A program made the translations under genes and the position numbers. DNA of 64,000 bases, taken from Tragulus kanchil. Lineage: Eukaryota; Chordata; Mammalia; Artiodactyla; Tragulidae. Below, one piece after another: positions 22,602 to 33,720 of the stretch; the first letter of the stretch is position 1; each line of letters starts with the position of its first letter. The DNA lies in assembly GCA_022376925.1 (NCBI GenBank), contig JAIOJX010000025.1, positions 100,281,608-100,345,607 of the forward strand, given 5' to 3'. The notes under the pieces were generated by a model. It was not told the DNA's origin and did not search any database. It worked only from the letters and a program-made list of their open reading frames with translations.

Positions 22602-22694
22602 CTACTGCCAGAGAAGGGGAGGAGAGCTAGAGAGAGGGAGAGAGAGAGGAGACGACGATGGAGAGAGGGCGTGAATGAGAGAAAATGCATTCAT
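22602..22694 (-). other. Candidate upstream ORF (30 codons) in the KChIP4a leader
   Basis: An ATG at 22694-22692 (A at -3) opens a 30-codon frame, MNAFSLIHALSPSSS and on, rich in Ser/Pro/Leu, that stops before the main ATG. A second, minimal uORF (ATG ACC TAG) lies at 22526-22518, only 6 bases before the main ATG. Both count only if transcription starts upstream of them, which the sequence does not prove. A longer version of the 30-codon frame reaching 22796 starts with GTG and is not credited. Confidence 0.35.
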
Positions 22695-22910
22695 CCTGTC
22701 TATGGTAGCAGAGGCCAGAAGTAGCAGCCGGATAAAGTCGAGACTGTCGAAATTATCGGCTTCCTCTTTATCACTCTTACACAGAAAGACAGCCACGCGT
22801 GAAGTAGGCGCAGATCAACAGAAGACTCGGGAGGTCACCAGGAAGGTCCCAAGAAAACAGGACGCGCGGCAGAGATGGCTCCGCAGCCCCGGGACCAGCG
22901 CGCTCGCGCT

Positions 22911-22934
22911 GCCGCCGCCGCCGCCGCCGCCGCC
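22911..22934. repeat. (GCC)8 trinucleotide repeat in the CpG island
   Basis: Eight perfect GCC units read on the plus strand (GGC on the sense strand of KCNIP4), inside the predicted 5' leader or promoter. The same run of eight is found at 24026-24049 in the duplicated copy. Equal lengths in both copies fit one locus represented twice. Confidence 0.9.
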
Positions 22935-23814
22935 AGTGGCTTTGTTGGGCTGGTCAGTTGCCTTGGAAACGGAAACTAACTAGGGGCTGGACTCCCGCTG
23001 CAGTCAGGGACAAGAGCACTGCATCTTGAAATAAGAAGAAAAAATCTGAAAATACAGAGAAGCGAAGTGACAGCTTGAATTCAGCTGCTTCAGAAACCCT
23101 GTTTACTAGTCAGGAAAAGCGAGGAGTGTATTTTGTCCCAATCAGCTGAGCGCAGAGAGAAATGGGGCTTAAGGGACTCGTTCAATATTGACTTTCTTTT
23201 TTCAGTGAGTTGCCTTATCCTGGGACTGTTTGTGAGTCACTGTGGATTAATATTCTGGTTAGTAGTAACTGTCGCATCGTTTCAAAGCATGGGTATGATA
23301 AACTAGTAAATATTCTGAATATTTCTAAATTTTAAAGTTTAGAGCTACCTTATGCATCAGCTCATTGCCATTCAGCACACCAAAATATATAGTTGCTATA
23401 CTTTTTCGTTGGGTACCTTCTATGCTTATTTGTATATTTCTAACTGTTTTGAATAAATTTGGAGCCAGAGAAAGTCAGAGAAGAAAAGATCAGTCAATCA
23501 GAAACAAAACTTGTTTTGAAGTTTCTGTCTCTAATTTGCACAGCCATCTCACATTTTCGTTTCTCCCATTACTGACCAAATTGATCCAATCCACATTAAA
23601 ATAGAGAAATAAACAAAAACAAAAGCAAAAAACAAGAGTTAGAAAGCAGCTCAGAAACCCAAATCAATTCCATTGCAGAGGTGGGAAAACTGAAGAGCAA
23701 GGAAGAGGAAGAAGCATCCAGCAAAGGCAGGGCAGGGTAGTAGTACGCAGGTGTCCTTAACTTATGGTCAGAATTTGAATCAAGACAGAGTCATGTTTGG
23801 TGGAGGGAGCCTGA

Positions 23815-24923
23815 CTATGGTAGCAGAGGCCAGAAGTAGCAGCCGGATAAAGTCGAGACTGTCGAAATTATCGGCTTCCTCTTTATCACTCTTACACAGA
23901 AAGACAGCCACGCGTGAAGTAGGCGCAGATCAACAGAAGACTCGGGAGGTCACCAGGAAGGTCCCAAGAAAACAGGACGCGCGGCAGAGATGGCTCCGCA
24001 GCCCCGGGACCAGCGCGCTCGCGCTGCCGCCGCCGCCGCCGCCGCCGCCAGTGGCTTTGTTGGGCTGGTCAGTTGCCTTGGAAACGGAAACTAACTAGGG
24101 GCTGGACTCCCGCTGCAGTCAGGGACAAGAGCACTGCATCTTGAAATAAGAAGAAAAAATCTGAAAATACAGAGAAGCGAAGTGACAGCTTGAATTCAGC
24201 TGCTTCAGAAACCCTGTTTACTAGTCAGGAAAAGCGAGGAGTGTATTTTGTCCCAATCAGCTGAGCGCAGAGAGAAATGGGGCTTAAGGGACTCGTTCAA
24301 TATTGACTTTCTTTTTTCAGTGAGTTGCCTTATCCTGGGACTGTTTGTGAGTCACTGTGGATTAATATTCTGGTTAGTAGTAACTGTCGCATCGTTTCAA
24401 AGCATGGGTATGATAAACTAGTAAATATTCTGAATATTTCTAAATTTTAAAGTTTAGAGCTACCTTATGCATCAGCTCATTGCCATTCAGCACACCAAAA
24501 TATATAGTTGCTATACTTTTTCGTTGGGTACCTTCTATGCTTATTTGTATATTTCTAACTGTTTTGAATAAATTTGGAGCCAGAGAAAGTCAGAGAAGAA
24601 AAGATCAGTCAATCAGAAACAAAACTTGTTTTGAAGTTTCTGTCTCTAATTTGCACAGCCATCTCACATTTTCGTTTCTCCCATTACTGACCAAATTGAT
24701 CCAATCCACATTAAAATAGAGAAATAAACAAAAACAAAAGCAAAAAACAAGAGTTAGAAAGCAGCTCAGAAACCCAAATCAATTCCATTGCAGAGGTGGG
24801 AAAACTGAAGAGCAAGGAAGAGGAAGAAGCATCCAGCAAAGGCAGGGCAGGGTAGTAGTACGCAGGTGTCCTTAACTTATGGTCAGAATTTGAATCAAGA
24901 CAGAGTCATGTTTGGTGGAGGGA
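23815..24923. repeat. Second copy of the KCNIP4 promoter/CpG island (pair 7; first copy 22700-23808)
   Basis: Offset 1115 bases with no net indel across the matched core. Contains the CpG-dense block again (about 23905-24075) and the (GCC)8 run at 24026-24049. At the junction, copy one lacks 7 bases (ctccaga) compared with the end of copy two, then runs straight into the start of copy two, sharing only CT. No coding exon is included. Most likely a false duplication from unmerged fragments. Confidence 0.93.
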
Positions 24924-25090
24924 CTCCAGAGCCTGACTGCCTGCCTTCAACCCTTACTAGCTGTGTGACCTTGGATAAAGTTACTCACTTCATATCTCCA
25001 TGCCTTAATATCCTCATCTATAAAAAGGGTCACAGTAATAGCAATTAGCTCATTGGACTGTTGACAGAATTAAGGAGTAATACTGTTAGG
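24922..25090 (+). repeat. MIR SINE
   Basis: Very clear forward MIR: 'ctccagagcctgactgcctg', 'actagctgtgtgaccttgg', 'taatatcctcatctataaaa'. Not duplicated beyond the first few bases. Confidence 0.88.
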
Positions 25091-25217
25091 ACAGAGGAAG
25101 AACTCAATCACAACTAGCTCTTGTTTTTATCACAAGTTCTCCATGCTTTTCGCATACCATGCAGAGCTGCAAGGGCAATTACCCTGAGATGCAGCCCTCA
25201 TCTTATCATATGTATAT

Positions 25218-25424
25218 GGGCTCAGGTACTTCAGTCATGTCCAGCACTTTCAGATCCCATGGACTGTAGCCCATCAGGTTCCTCTGTCCATGAGAGACTA
25301 CAGGCAAGAATCCTGCCATGTCCTGCTTCAGGGGATCTTCCCAACATAGAGATTGAACTTGCATCTCATATGTCTCCTGCATCAGAAGGTGGTTTCTTCA
25401 CCACTGAGTCACCTGGGAAGCTCC
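25218..25424 (-). repeat. Bov-tA SINE
   Basis: Tail 'ggctcaggtacttcagtcat' to head 'ccactgagtcacctgggaag'. Near full length, diverged. Confidence 0.9.
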
Positions 25425-25935
25425 AAACCTTCCATGGCTCCCTATCTGCCTACTGAATAAAGTTGAAGGTCCTTGGAACACCATCTTGGTCTCTACATGA
25501 TCTGGTACAGACTTGAGGATTGTACCTCATTGGTCCTTCTGTTCATTCATTCCACCTGAAAGTTCAGCTTCTTTCCTTCGAGCTCATTCTGTGCTCTTCT
25601 ATCTCCAGACTTTGTTAAAAAAAAAAAAATAGTGCATGTATTTGGAAAATCATTTCCACACCAACTCTGCCTGTCAGGCTCCTAACACTCTTTTGTGAAA
25701 GTTCTCCAAGCAAATTTGAAAGAGATCTCTTCCATATCCGTGTATGAGTTTTCTATAATTTTTTTCTCTTATAGTATTTTATATTATAGCCACTTGGTTG
25801 GACACCGTTACAAATTAAGGGTAAGTTTCCAGAAGGCATAAATCATGTCTTTTTTTATCATTAAGCTCTCCACATGCTTCCATGGAGACCATATCATACT
25901 TCACAGATGTGCAGTATAGGTACTTGTTGGATAAC
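25425..25935 (+). repeat. L2 LINE 3' region
   Basis: 'ccatggctccctatctgcc', 'ctgaataaagttgaaggtcc', 'atgatctggtacagactt', ending with the typical 'aaggcataaatcatgtc' and 'taggtacttgttgg'. Contains an A-run at 25617-25629. Confidence 0.75.
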
Positions 25936-25954
25936 AATAGTCACCACTAATTAG

Positions 25955-26140
25955 GTAATTACCACATACCAGATGCTTTATCTGCTTTGCTCTTAGTCAT
26001 TTTGAAAACAGATATAATTAGATGAGATTTACAGAGGAACACTATACCTCATAGAATTTAAATAACAGACTCAAGGTCATGCTCCTATTGAGTGATGGGA
26101 CCAAGATTCAAACTCTGATCTGTTCAATACAAAGTCCATT
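25955..26140 (-). repeat. MIR SINE
   Basis: 'attaccacataccagatgct', 'gatgagatttacagaggaac', 'gactcaaggtcatgctccta', 'agattcaaactctgatctg', in reverse MIR order. Confidence 0.75.
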
Positions 26141-26512
26141 ATTTCTCCTCATTACTCCCCACAGTTTTAAATGAATTAAAAATCCAAGCAATTGTCACAA
26201 GTACCTATCAGCCCAGGAATGAAGGTTATACCCAAAATGATCCTTTCAAACTGTTTTGTGACATTCTGTTCAGTCTATTGACTCTCATAACTTTGCAACA
26301 TGAACATTTCAAACCAGTAGTTGACTGAATCCATGGCTCTTCCTTCCTGCTCATTCATAGATTACTACTTAAACACACATAACCTTTGGTCTCTAGATGA
26401 GGTTTTCCTGTTTTTTTTTTTTCTTTTTTACCCCAGGGAACTTAGCAGAGCGCTTCAATTTGCCCCATAAGTAAAATTCAATGATTAAGCTTTTTATGTT
26501 CACATTTAAATT

Positions 26513-27635
26513 GATGCCTTGGCAATAAAAACAAAAATAAACAAGTGTAACTACATCAATTTTAAAAGCCTCTGGACAATAAAAATAGTCAACAAAGTAA
26601 AAAGGCAACTTATCAACTGGAAAAGAATATTTGCAAACTATATATCTACTAAGGGGTTAATATCCAAATATATATGGAACTCATGCAATTCAATAGCAGA
26701 TAAAGGGACATAACTTGATTTAAAAAATGTGCAAAAGTGCTGAATGGACACTTTTCCAAAATTACATACAAATAGCCAGCAGGTTATGAAAAGGTGCTCA
26801 ACATCATTAGTCATGAGGGAAATGCAAAGCAAAGCCCCAACAAGATACCACACCACACCTGTTAGCATAGCTATTATGAAAAAGACAAAAGATACATATT
26901 AGCAAGGATCAGGATAAAGGGTAATTTTTTGCACTATAAATTGGTACCATCATAGGGGAAACATTATGAAAGTTATTCAAAATATTAAAAGTAGAATTAT
27001 CACATAATTCAGAAATATATACTGAGTATATATTTAAAGCATATGAACTCAGTACTTTGAAAAGATTTCTGCACTTTTGTGTTCATTATTCAAAATAGCC
27101 AAGAAATGGAAACAATCTGAGTACCTGCCAATGGATAAATGGATAAAGAAATTATGATGAACACACATACACACACAGAGCAATATTATTCTTCCTTGAA
27201 AAAGAAGAGAATCCTGACACTTGTGACAACATGGATGAACACAGAGGAGATTATGCTCAGTCAAATAAGCTAGAGACAAAAAGATGATCTTACTTACTCA
27301 ACTGAAAAAAATTGAATTCACAGAAGCTGAGAGCAAAATTGTGGTTGCCAGGGGCGGAGAGATGGGGAGGATGGGCAGATGTTGGTCAAAGGGTATGAAG
27401 CTGCAATTATGTAGGACGAATAAATTCTAGAGATGACATATAGCACGATGACTATAGTTAATACTTGAAATTTGCTAAGATAGTAGATTGCTGGTGCTAT
27501 CGTGACAAAAAAAGGGAACGATGTAAGGAGACTGTGAATTAGCTTGACTGTAATAATCATTTCAGTATATGTGTGTATATCAAGATATCATATTGTACAA
27601 TTTAAATATATATGATTCTATTAAAATAAAACTAT
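26513..27635 (+). repeat. L1 LINE 3' end (L1MA-like): end of ORF2 plus 3' UTR
   Basis: The first part translates to L1 ORF2-like residues (KVKRQLINWKRIFANYIS). It is followed by 'gagggaaatgcaaagcaaag', 'agataccacaccacacctgt', 'agccaagaaatggaaacaat', 'gacaacatggatgaacacag' and a 3' UTR with 'ggttgccaggggcggagag', 'gactatagttaatacttg', ending 'atgattctattaaaataaa'. 5'-truncated, many stops: a dead copy of an old mammalian subfamily. Confidence 0.92.
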
Positions 27636-27869
27636 GGCTCTTGGACTGAGAAGTCTGTGTAGGCACTTTGCTAGTGAAAAATGCCAGAATAAGGATCTGT
27701 CCACCTGGTCTGGAGGTTACAGCAATGGGTTCCTTTGGACTTGAATTTTTCTCTCCAGTGCAGATGTTTACTGCAGACTGTTTGGCTCATAAGCTCATGC
27801 CTTGGCCCTTGCCATTCCCTCTAATAATGCTTGTTCCCGGATCACTCCACGAATAAGCTGCTTTATTTA
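27636..27869. other. Non-coding, unassigned
   Basis: A 62-codon open frame lies here but has no recognisable family features. Confidence 0.4.
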
Positions 27870-28145
27870 GGTTTGACTTTAAAGCCTCATCACAAAGAGA
27901 GGCCCTCGCTAACCACACTGTGTGGAACAGCCCACCCTCCCCTGGACCCTGGTGTTACTGTTCTCTGAACAAGTGTTATTTTCCTCCAAAGCATCGTCAC
28001 CTCTCGATGTGTGTATTTGTCTATGTAGTTATAGAATATCTCCTCCTGTTAGAATACAACCTCCTACCTATGAAGGCAGATATTTTTATCCATTTTGTTC
28101 ATTGGGATATCCCTTGAACTTAAAATAATGCGTGGCATATAAGAG
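27870..28145 (+). repeat. L2 LINE 3' end
   Basis: 'gaggccctcgctaaccacac', 'tgttagaatacaacctccta', 'tatgaaggcagatattttta', ending 'ataatgcgtggcatataag'. Confidence 0.65.
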
Positions 28146-28162
28146 GGGGGTGTGTGTGTGTA

Positions 28163-28377
28163 TGTTAAGTTGATTCAGTCTTGTCTGATTCCTTATAAAT
28201 CTATGAACTGTCACCTGTCAGTCTTCTCTGTTCATAGGATTCTCCAGGCAGGAATACTACAGTGGGTTGCCATGTCCTCCTTTAGGGCATCTTCTTGACT
28301 CAGGGATCAAACTCGCTTCTCTTATGTCTCCTGCATTGGCAGGAAGGTTCTTCACCACTAGCACCACCTGGACAGCC
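28163..28377 (-). repeat. Bov-tA SINE, preceded by a (TG)n tract
   Basis: A short TG run at about 28149-28163, then tail 'ttgattcagtcttgtctgat' to head 'ttcttcaccactagcacca'. Diverged. Confidence 0.88.
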
Positions 28378-28927
28378 TTGGAAGAGGCAATGACTAGCTT
28401 TTGAATGAATATTGTAACTAACACTCTCACCTTCCCTAAAAGCCACCTGTTCTCTCACTGATCTTCCAAAGCCTTGTTCCCAGTTATCTAGAGTCCTCAG
28501 CCTGAGGATCCTTCTGAGGTGTCTGCACACTCTCTCTAGGAGCTATCACAGCACAGTATTCCTGGCACTTCTCCTTAAGGAGAGCTATGAGCCTCCACAT
28601 TTGAATGTTGTGGCCATATCCTTTTCTCAGTAAAATTTGAGTTTACTGATGATGGGACCAGGTAAAACAATACAAGGAAGGCATCAGAGAACATTTCTCT
28701 TTCCAAAGTAACTGAACACCATTGGCAGGGAGGGTAAAAAGACCCTGGTATGGCTTCCTCTCCCATCATTTAATTGTAGCTGAGAGAACACTGAAATCTA
28801 AATGGGAAAAGTGACATTGTCAATAACTCTTATCTTCAAGTCATGGCTTGGACTCAAATTAAAGCATTAATTCAAGGTCTTTTGTTTCTATAGAGCCTGG
28901 CCTTCCCCTTTAAAAGAGAAATAATAA
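28378..28927. other. Non-coding stretch, no repeat or gene recognised
   Basis: Unduplicated unique-looking DNA. The 76- and 64-codon reverse frames lack family features. Confidence 0.5.
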
Positions 28928-29143
28928 TCAGGTGGTGCTAGTGGTAAAGAATCCACCTGCCAATGCAGGAGACATAAGAGATGTGGGTTCTATCCTTGGG
29001 TGGTGAAGGTCCCTAGGAGGAGGGCATGGCAACCCACTGTAGTATTCTTTCCTGCTGAATTCCATGGACAGAGGAGACTGGCAGGCTTACAGTTCAACAG
29101 GGTCACAAAGAATTGAACATGACTGAAGCGACTACACACACCA
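28928..29143 (+). repeat. Bov-tA SINE
   Basis: 'gtggtaaagaatccacctgc', 'aatgcaggagacataagaga', 'ggcatggcaacccactgtag', 'ggtcacaaagaattgaac'. Head slightly truncated. Confidence 0.9.
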
Positions 29144-29194
29144 CATAATCGATAGAACGAAGGGACCTGGGCACAGACTACAGAACGTTTACTT

Positions 29195-29330
29195 CATTCA
29201 AGTGACTTCAACTCTCTAAACTTCAGTTTGCTGGGCTTCAGAATGGGATCAATATTTCTGTCTTGGGGGTGTTGTGAGGATTAGGTGTAATAATATTTGT
29301 AAACATCACTTGGGTTTATGGCGCACATAA
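29195..29330 (+). repeat. MIR SINE (right part repeated from 30312)
   Basis: 'agtgacttcaactctctaa', 'cttcagtttgctgggcttca', 'ttgtgaggattaggtgtaat'. The first copy of pair 8 begins inside it. Confidence 0.65.
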
Positions 29331-31369
29331 TTTGTTAAACATGGGGCTAAGTTCTATGACTGTCCCACCCTCTCAACCTCCTTAGAGAAGATAAAGATTT
29401 TTATTCTCCTCATACAGATGAAGAAGTGGAGGCTTGGGCAGAGTGAGTAAATTGCCTGAAGTCCCTAAGCGTCAGAGGCCAGTCGGGCTGACGGCTGTTA
29501 CTGAGAGGCCAGATACACACTAAACACTTGATACATGATTTCCTTTATTAACATACAAACTGCACAGGGTTAAGTAACCAACATCTTACTGTGACTCTGA
29601 AGATAGCTTACCATTTCTGGCTTGAGGTGATTTTAGATGCAGGAAAGTTCTGTGCTCCTGCCCTGGAGGTGGGTAGAAGGGAAGGATGAACAAATGAGGT
29701 AGTAGTGAAATAAACAAGTGCTGTTATGATTATTTACCAAAGCTTCACAAAACTGTGCTTTCAAGAAGCTAATGAGCAGGGTTACAGGCAGGACTAGGTT
29801 TCTGTTTTAGAGAACAATTTTGGGGAGTCACTCAGCTCTGATGTCACTAGAAGGTTTTCTTGGCCTGTCCCCAGAAAAATGAGCACACTTAATTAGAGAC
29901 ACTCTTGCACTTGAGAGCATATCCCTCCCTAAAGTGCTATTTATTCAAAATCATCAGTTACTGGCAGGAATGAACCCATTTCTGCTTCGTTTTCAGCAAT
30001 ATGGCTTTTGGAAGGAAACACAGTGTTTCTTCCCAAAATGAGAGATATGGCTGCTCTTTGAGGAACTGAGGCAGGGGGCAGGGAACAAAGGAATTCTAGT
30101 TATTCATATCTGGGTCTTTTTATTTCAAGTTGGGGATCATATTAAATAGGGGTGCGGTGGAAGGGGTGGGAGGACTTTCTCCATATCCTACTCTTAGTTT
30201 CAATTAGTTAGCCTGGTCAGAAACTAAACTTCATTTCATCTATTTCTGATTATTCGTCATTTTTTCACTTGTTAGCTTTATGGTCCAGGTACTATACAAG
30301 GTGAAATGGATAATATTTCTGTCTTGGGGTGTTGTGAGGATTAGGTGTAATAATATTTGTAAACATCACTTGGGTTTATGGCGCACTAATTTGTTAAACA
30401 TGGGGCTAAGTTCTATGACTGTCCCACCCTCTCAACCTCCTTAGAGAAGATAAAGATTTTATTCTCCTCATACAGATGAAGAAGTGGAGGCTTGGGCAGA
30501 GTGAGTAAATTGCCTGAAGTCCCTAAGCGTCAGAGGCCAGTCGGGCTGACGGCTGTTACTGAGAGGCCAGATACACACTAAACACTTGATACATGATTTC
30601 CTTTATTAACATACAAACTGCACAGGGTTAAGTAACCAACATCTTACTGTGACTCTGAAGATAGCTTACCATTTCTGGCTTGAGGTGATTTTAGATGCAG
30701 GAAAGTTCTGTGCTCCTGCCCTGGAGGTGGGTAGAAGGGAAGGATGAACAAATGAGGTAGTAGTGAAATAAACAAGTGCTGTTATGATTATTTACCAAAG
30801 CTTCACAAAACTGTGCTTTCAAGAAGCTAATGAGCAGGGTTACAGGCAGGACTAGGTTTCTGTTTTAGAGAACAATTTTGGGGAGTCACTCAGCTCTGAT
30901 GTCACTAGAAGGTTTTCTTGGCCTGTCCCCAGAAAAATGAGCACACTTAATTAGAGACACTCTTGCACTTGAGAGCATATCCCTCCCTAAAGTGCTATTT
31001 ATTCAAAATCATCAGTTACTGGCAGGAATGAACCCATTTCTGCTTCGTTTTCAGCAATATGGCTTTTGGAAGGAAACACAGTGTTTCTTCCCAAAATGAG
31101 AGATATGGCTGCTCTTTGAGGAACTGAGGCAGGGGGCAGGGAACAAAGGAATTCTAGTTATTCATATCTGGGTCTTTTTATTTCAAGTTGGGGATCATAT
31201 TAAATAGGGGTGCGGTGGAAGGGGTGGGAGGACTTTCTCCATATCCTACTCTTAGTTTCAATTAGTTAGCCTGGTCAGAAACTAAACTTCATTTCATCTA
31301 TTTCTGATTATTCGTCATTTTTTCACTTGTTAGCTTTATGGTCCAGGTACTATACAAGGTGAAATGGAT
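29251..31369. repeat. Direct duplication, pair 8 (29251-30311 / 30312-31369)
   Basis: Abutting copies, offset 1061 falling to 1058. Differences are a G run (gggggt vs ggggt), gcacataattt vs gcactaattt and a T run (gatttttatt vs gattttatt). Confidence 0.97.
29345..29500 (-). repeat. MIR-like SINE (copy at about 30405-30560)
   Basis: 'ctcctcatacagatgaagaa', 'ggcttgggcagagtgagtaa', 'attgcctgaagtccctaag': reverse MIR core. Confidence 0.6.
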
Positions 31370-31454
31370 AATAAAAATCTTATCTTCAGTCTTTGAAAAG
31401 CCTAAAATCTATTAAAACAAAATTTAGATGATAGTTTTCAATACTTTTAGGATA

Positions 31455-31625
31455 ATCACTATTTGACAAATTAGTGAGCTAAGCACTTTACAGGAGTTCT
31501 TTCACTGCATCCTCATGTAAACGCTATGAAGTAGGTGCCATTATCTCCTTTATACAGGGTGAAATTGAGGAACAGAGGATTTGGTAGATGACATCAGGAA
31601 ATAACCAGGGTTTACACTCTTATGC
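31455..31625 (-). repeat. MIR SINE (copy at about 32573-32743)
   Basis: 'gctaagcactttacaggagt', 'gcatcctcatgtaaacgcta', 'gaagtaggtgccattatctc', 'aattgaggaacagagga': a well-kept reverse MIR. Confidence 0.85.
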
Positions 31626-31700
31626 AACTCCAGAGCTCATGATCAGATAGCATTTTAGATGCACAGCTCCATCTAAGGTAATAGCCTTTAAAGAAATACC

Positions 31701-31996
31701 GGGGACTTGCCTGGTGGTCCAGTGGGTAAGAACACCGCCTTGCAGTGCATGGGGCGCCGGTTCGATTCCTGGCCTTGGAAGATCCCACATGCCGCGGAGC
31801 GGCTGGACCAATGTATCCAATTGCCGAGCCGGAGCTCTGGAGGGCATGTGCCCAGAGCCAGTGCTCTGCGACAACCAGAGGCCACCATGATGGGAGGCCC
31901 ACATGGGCCAAAGAACAAAGATGGATGAAAACAGACAGATGAAAGACCTATAGAAGAGGCCCGCACTCCCCCCCCCTGCAAAAAAAAAAAAAAAAA
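31701..31996 (+). repeat. CHR-type tRNA-derived SINE, long variant
   Basis: Head ggggacttgcctggtggtcc, B box ggttcgattcc at 31759-31769, body with ggctggaccaatgtatcc, gagctctggagggcatgtgc and ccaaagaacaaagatgga, then a short C-rich linker and an A run. No convincing target-site duplication was found. Belongs to the same variant group as 9760-10100. Confidence 0.92.
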
Positions 31997-32309
31997 GAGA
32001 GAAGGTATTCAAAATCAGCTTAATCAGTTGGATGGACACCTCCTTTAAGTTTCTTCCCTTATGTTCAGGCCATCTCCCATTGTGACACACAATATAAGCA
32101 TCACTTGTATGCTTATTCTAATTCCTCTCTCTCCTTTGGTAATTATCCATACCAAGAGAATCCTGACTAAATTCTATGATTGAGGGAATGAAGGAAGATA
32201 TTTGGCCCTTAAAAATGAAATATAATTAAGCAGCAAGGCATCACATGAGAAACTGTGTCTTGATATATTGTGAAGAACACACTTATGGAAGTGGCAGGAT
32301 CATGCAGAA

Positions 32310-32450
32310 ATCAGAGCAAGCTGGGGTTCAAACTCTGTTACATTAGAGCTTCCTGATCTGGGGAAACTTGTTGAGATGGTTCATGTAAAGCATTCAGAGC
32401 AGAGTAACACATAGTAGAAGCTCAATAACTGGTACCTGTTACTGCTACTA
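32310..32450 (+). repeat. MIR SINE (copies at about 33440-33590 and 34548-34690)
   Basis: 'gctggggttcaaactctgtt', 'gatctggggaaacttgttga', 'acacatagtagaagctcaat'. Three copies because pairs 9 and 10 overlap here. Confidence 0.65.
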
Positions 32451-32818
32451 CCATTAACCCATAACAAAGTTTTTTTGAAATTGGAATAATAAAAATCTTA
32501 TCTTCAGTCTTTGAAAAGCCTAAAATCTATTAAAACAAAATTTAGATGATAGTTTTCAATACTTTTAGGATAATCACTATTTGACAAATTAGTGAGCTAA
32601 GCACTTTACAGGAGTTCTTTCACTGCATCCTCATGTAAACGCTATGAAGTAGGTGCCATTATCTCCTTTATACAGGGTGAAATTGAGGAACAGAGGATTT
32701 GGTAGATGACATCAGGAAATAACCAGGGTTTACACTCTTATGCAACTCCAGAGCTCATGATCAGATAGCATTTTAGATGCACAGCTCCATCTAAGGTAAT
32801 AGCCTTTAAAGAAATACC

Positions 32819-33132
32819 GGGGACTTGCCTGGTGGTCCAGTGGGTAAGAACACCGCCTTGCAGTGCATGGGGCGCCGGTTCGATTCCTGGCCTTGGAAGA
32901 TCCCACATGCCGCGGAGCGGCTGGACCAATGTATCCAATTGCCGAGCCGGAGCTCTGGAGGGCATGTGCCCAGAGCCAGTGCTCTGCGACAACCAGAGGC
33001 CACCATGATGGGAGGCCCACATGGGCCAAAGAACAAAGATGGATGAAAACAGACAGATGAAAGACCAATAGAAGTGACCTGCCCACCCCGCTCCCTACGC
33101 ACTCCACCCTCCTGCCAAAAAAAAAAAAAAAA
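32819..33132 (+). repeat. CHR-type SINE, second copy from pair 9
   Basis: Identical in head and body to 31701-31996. The linker before the A run is longer and more complex (gacctgcccaccccgctccc and on), so the two copies differ exactly at the low-complexity tail. Confidence 0.92.
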
Positions 33133-33594
33133 GAGAGAAGGTATTCAAAATCAGCTTAATCAGTTGGATGGACACCTCCTTTAAGTTTCTTCCCTTATGT
33201 TCAGGCCATCTCCCATTGTGACACACAATATAAGCATCACTTGTATGCTTATTCTAATTCCTCTCTCTCCTTTGGTAATTATCCATACCAAGAGAATCCT
33301 GACTAAATTCTATGATTGAGGGAATGAAGGAAGATATTTGGCCCTTAAAAATGAAATATAATTAAGCAGCAAGGCATCACATGAGAAACTGTGTCTTGAT
33401 ATATTGTGAAGAACACACTTATGGAAGTGGCAGGATCATGCAGAAATCAGAGCAAGCTGGGGTTCAAACTCTGTTACATTAGAGCTTCCTGATCTGGGGA
33501 AACTTGTTGAGATGGTTCATGTAAAGCATTCAGAGCAGAGTAACACATAGTAGAAGCTCAATAACTGGTACCTGTTACTGCAACTACTCATTGA

Positions 33595-33720
33595 ACCCAT
33601 AGCTATACACCAAGTGCTGTGCTAATTACTTTATATGAATTACCTCAATAAATCCAATAACCCAGTTAGTTAAATACTACGATTATTCACACATTGATAA
33701 GAAGGAGCAGGGTATCTTCA
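33595..33720 (-). repeat. MIR SINE remnant (copy at about 34703-34828)
   Basis: 'accaagtgctgtgctaatta', 'tatgaattacctcaataaat', matching the reverse MIR 5' half. Confidence 0.6.

Larger units (their letters stand above)
22512..22960 (-). promoter_or_regulatory. KCNIP4: Likely 5' leader and promoter/CpG island of the KCNIP4 KChIP4a transcript
   Basis: Directly upstream (minus-strand sense) of the KChIP4a ATG lies a pyrimidine-rich stretch (22.60-22.68 kb), then a GC-rich, CpG-dense block at about 22790-22960 with many CGCG, GCGC and CCGCGC motifs and a (GCC)8 run at 22911-22934. This is the only CpG-dense unique DNA in an AT-rich window, the usual mark of a mammalian housekeeping or neuronal promoter. 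No TATA box was assigned and the transcription start is unknown. I assume the leader is continuous with the coding exon; a spliced leader is possible. Most of this block (from 22700 up) is present again at 23815-24923. Confidence 0.7.
22700..24923. repeat. Direct duplication, pair 7 (22700-23808 / 23815-24923)
   Basis: See the separate entry for copy two. Offset 1115. It begins just upstream of the predicted leader's pyrimidine-rich block and ends at the edge of a MIR. Confidence 0.97.
31371..33581. repeat. Direct duplication, pair 9 (31371-32445 / 32489-33581)
   Basis: Offset 1118 before and 1136 after the SINE, because copy two has about 18 more bases in the C-rich linker of the CHR-type SINE tail. 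The end of copy one becomes ragged over 32445-32488. Starts 1-2 bases after pair 8 ends. Confidence 0.96.

Noticed and set aside
22602..22796. 64-codon reverse frame in the KCNIP4 leader as a protein
   Set aside because: It needs a GTG start; only the 30-codon ATG part is plausible as a uORF.
26519..26713. 64-codon frame as a gene
   Set aside because: Remnant of L1 ORF2 in a 5'-truncated, stop-riddled L1 copy.
31612..33107. Frames of 94-156 codons on the minus strand at 31.6-33.1 kb
   Set aside because: Translation of a CHR-type SINE and its duplicate.
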